Positions 62,901-64,000 of a stretch of 64,000 nt of DNA are shown in pieces. The position numbers were made by a program, and so were the translations under genes. Numbering within the stretch: position 1 is the stretch's first letter; each line of letters starts with the position of its first letter. The stretch comes from Struthidea cinerea (lineage: Eukaryota > Chordata > Aves > Passeriformes > Corcoracidae). The notes under the pieces are model-generated. The model worked only from the letters and a program-made list of their open reading frames with translations. It ran no database searches and was not told where the DNA came from. The stretch is taken from assembly GCA_013397865.1 (NCBI GenBank), contig VZTI01003658.1, forward strand, positions 124,001 through 188,000, read 5' to 3'.

Positions 62901-64000
62901 CTGCATTGGTCTACATGGCTCAACAACAATATTGGCAATAAATAGATATAATTTCTGTACTGGAAATTTATGTGGATTTGATTCATTTTGCTGATGACAC
63001 AGACCTTGACTTTTGAAGCCTTGATTCTCAAAAAGAAACAATGTTGATAGCACTGTCAAGGCAAAACATTTAGGCTATTGCTGTGCTACTTAGTGGTATT
63101 GCCTATATATAGCATTGCTTGTAGTGATGCTCCAAGTACACGGTAATTCATACATAACTTCTGTAAGTTGTGCAAAGAAAGTAATCAGTAATATTAATTG
63201 GCTGTTATCCCTAGAGGATGAAAGATTGAGGGGATTTCTTCAATTACACAGGAGCCTCTGGTAAGCTCACTTGTCTAGTGAATATCAGCTTTCTCTGTCC
63301 TTTTATTTGCACTTCAAGCCTGTCTCTTCTTTGAATAATCCCATGCAATTCATTAATTTTTCTAAATAAAAATGGATTAATTTTATTTAATTTCCTTTCT
63401 AAATCTTACCCTAATTTACGTTTTTAACTTGCTCATCCAGTCCCGGTTTCCTACCTTGCTCCACCTCCACTCCTTACTTGATATTAGTCTTCATGACAAG
63501 CTTTTTGTTTCAGTCTCTCCCTCTCCTGCAGTTACCTTATTTCCTATCTCAGCATTAGCAGCCTCCCCCGAATGATTCCATCTACCCAAAAGCATTACTT
63601 CCAATAGTCCAGATCTGGTGTCCTCTGCAGACAGCTGTTCAGAAACAGCTGTAGTCTTGAAGCTCTGGACTGGACAGCAAATTCACCACCAGAAAATTCT
63701 TAATCTTGTTCCTAACCAAATAATGAGGGTTTTCATATGCACATTTTCAAAAATGTCCTTTGCAAAAGACGTATCATGGCATCAACATGCTCCCACTCTG
63801 GTGAGATTTTCAATGGCCAGATGGGATGCTTGAAAGTTTCAGACTGAATCAGGGAAGTTATTGGCCTTTACCTTATCTTTTAAATATGTGCAAATTGATG
63901 TTTTGACCTCTTCTTTCCCTTCTAAAAAAGAACTGTTCTTGTCAAAATTTGTCTTTTTACTATCAGTAGTACTATTTGAAAGCTAATGCAGAAACAGCAC
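41997..64000 (-). other. EXOC2: Long EXOC2 intron, runs off right edge
   Basis: At least 22 kb of AT-rich sequence shows no exon compatible with the known upstream EXOC2 residues. Open frames are short and unremarkable. I recognise no CR1 copy in it. Simple sequences include a T-rich run at about 46389-46412, an (AC)n run near 56442-56455 and an A/C-rich patch near 55685-55735. The only striking structure is the perfect 72-bp duplication at 52037-52180. I see no nested gene. Confidence 0.75.
52037..52180. repeat. Perfect 72-bp tandem duplication
   Basis: The units 52037-52108 and 52109-52180 are identical over all 72 bases, each starting CAGTAAAAAAGC and ending CATATTTACAAT. They are directly adjacent with no spacer. 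Complete identity implies a very recent duplication, a copy-number variant, or an assembly error. It lies deep in an EXOC2 intron and does not affect coding. Confidence 0.97.

Noticed and set aside
1..64000. Endogenous retrovirus, CRISPR array, bacterial operon or tRNA/rRNA genes
   Set aside because: I saw no LTR pair, gag/pol-like frames, spaced direct repeats, or convincing tRNA or rRNA sequence. A covariance-model and repeat-library scan would be needed to exclude small or diverged ones.

Overview
This window looks like vertebrate nuclear DNA, most probably from a bird. It has short coding exons with GT-AG introns, long non-coding stretches, and a CR1 LINE copy of the type that dominates avian (and some reptilian) genomes. 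No genus or species can be assigned from the sequence alone. Bacterial features (operons, ribosome binding sites, CRISPR, insertion sequences) are absent. Nearly all the longer reading frames are chance.

Two protein-coding genes are recognisable, both only in part, lying tail to tail. At the left end, on the plus strand, are the last two coding exons of IRF4, a lymphoid and melanocyte transcription factor: 87-199 and 2127-2270. The 3' UTR follows and contains several candidate poly(A) signals and a perfect miR-125 8-mer site. On the minus strand are the last five coding exons of EXOC2 (Sec5, exocyst subunit), reading from right to left: 41996-41941, 38894-38772, 36501-36440, 34629-34570 and 32617-32524. 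The five exons join in a continuous reading frame and match the C-terminal part of EXOC2, about 130 residues. This IRF4 to EXOC2 arrangement is the same order and orientation as on human 6p25.3.

The roughly 30 kb between the two stop codons shows no convincing gene. It holds a small orphan CpG island (about 8.98-9.24 kb), a strongly purine-biased stretch (about 10.4-11.45 kb), an (AAAAT)n microsatellite, a 13-bp perfect inverted repeat, and a 5'-truncated dead CR1 copy (about 24.5-25.2 kb). From about 42 kb to the right edge is one very long EXOC2 intron in which I find no further exon. It contains a perfect 72-bp tandem duplication. A second small CR1 fragment lies in another EXOC2 intron. 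Base composition shifts from GC-richer on the left to clearly AT-rich on the right at about 25-27 kb.

I did not find an undescribed biological system here. The points most worth checking are the orphan CpG island, the miR-125 site, the identical 72-bp duplication, and the compositional boundary between the two genes.
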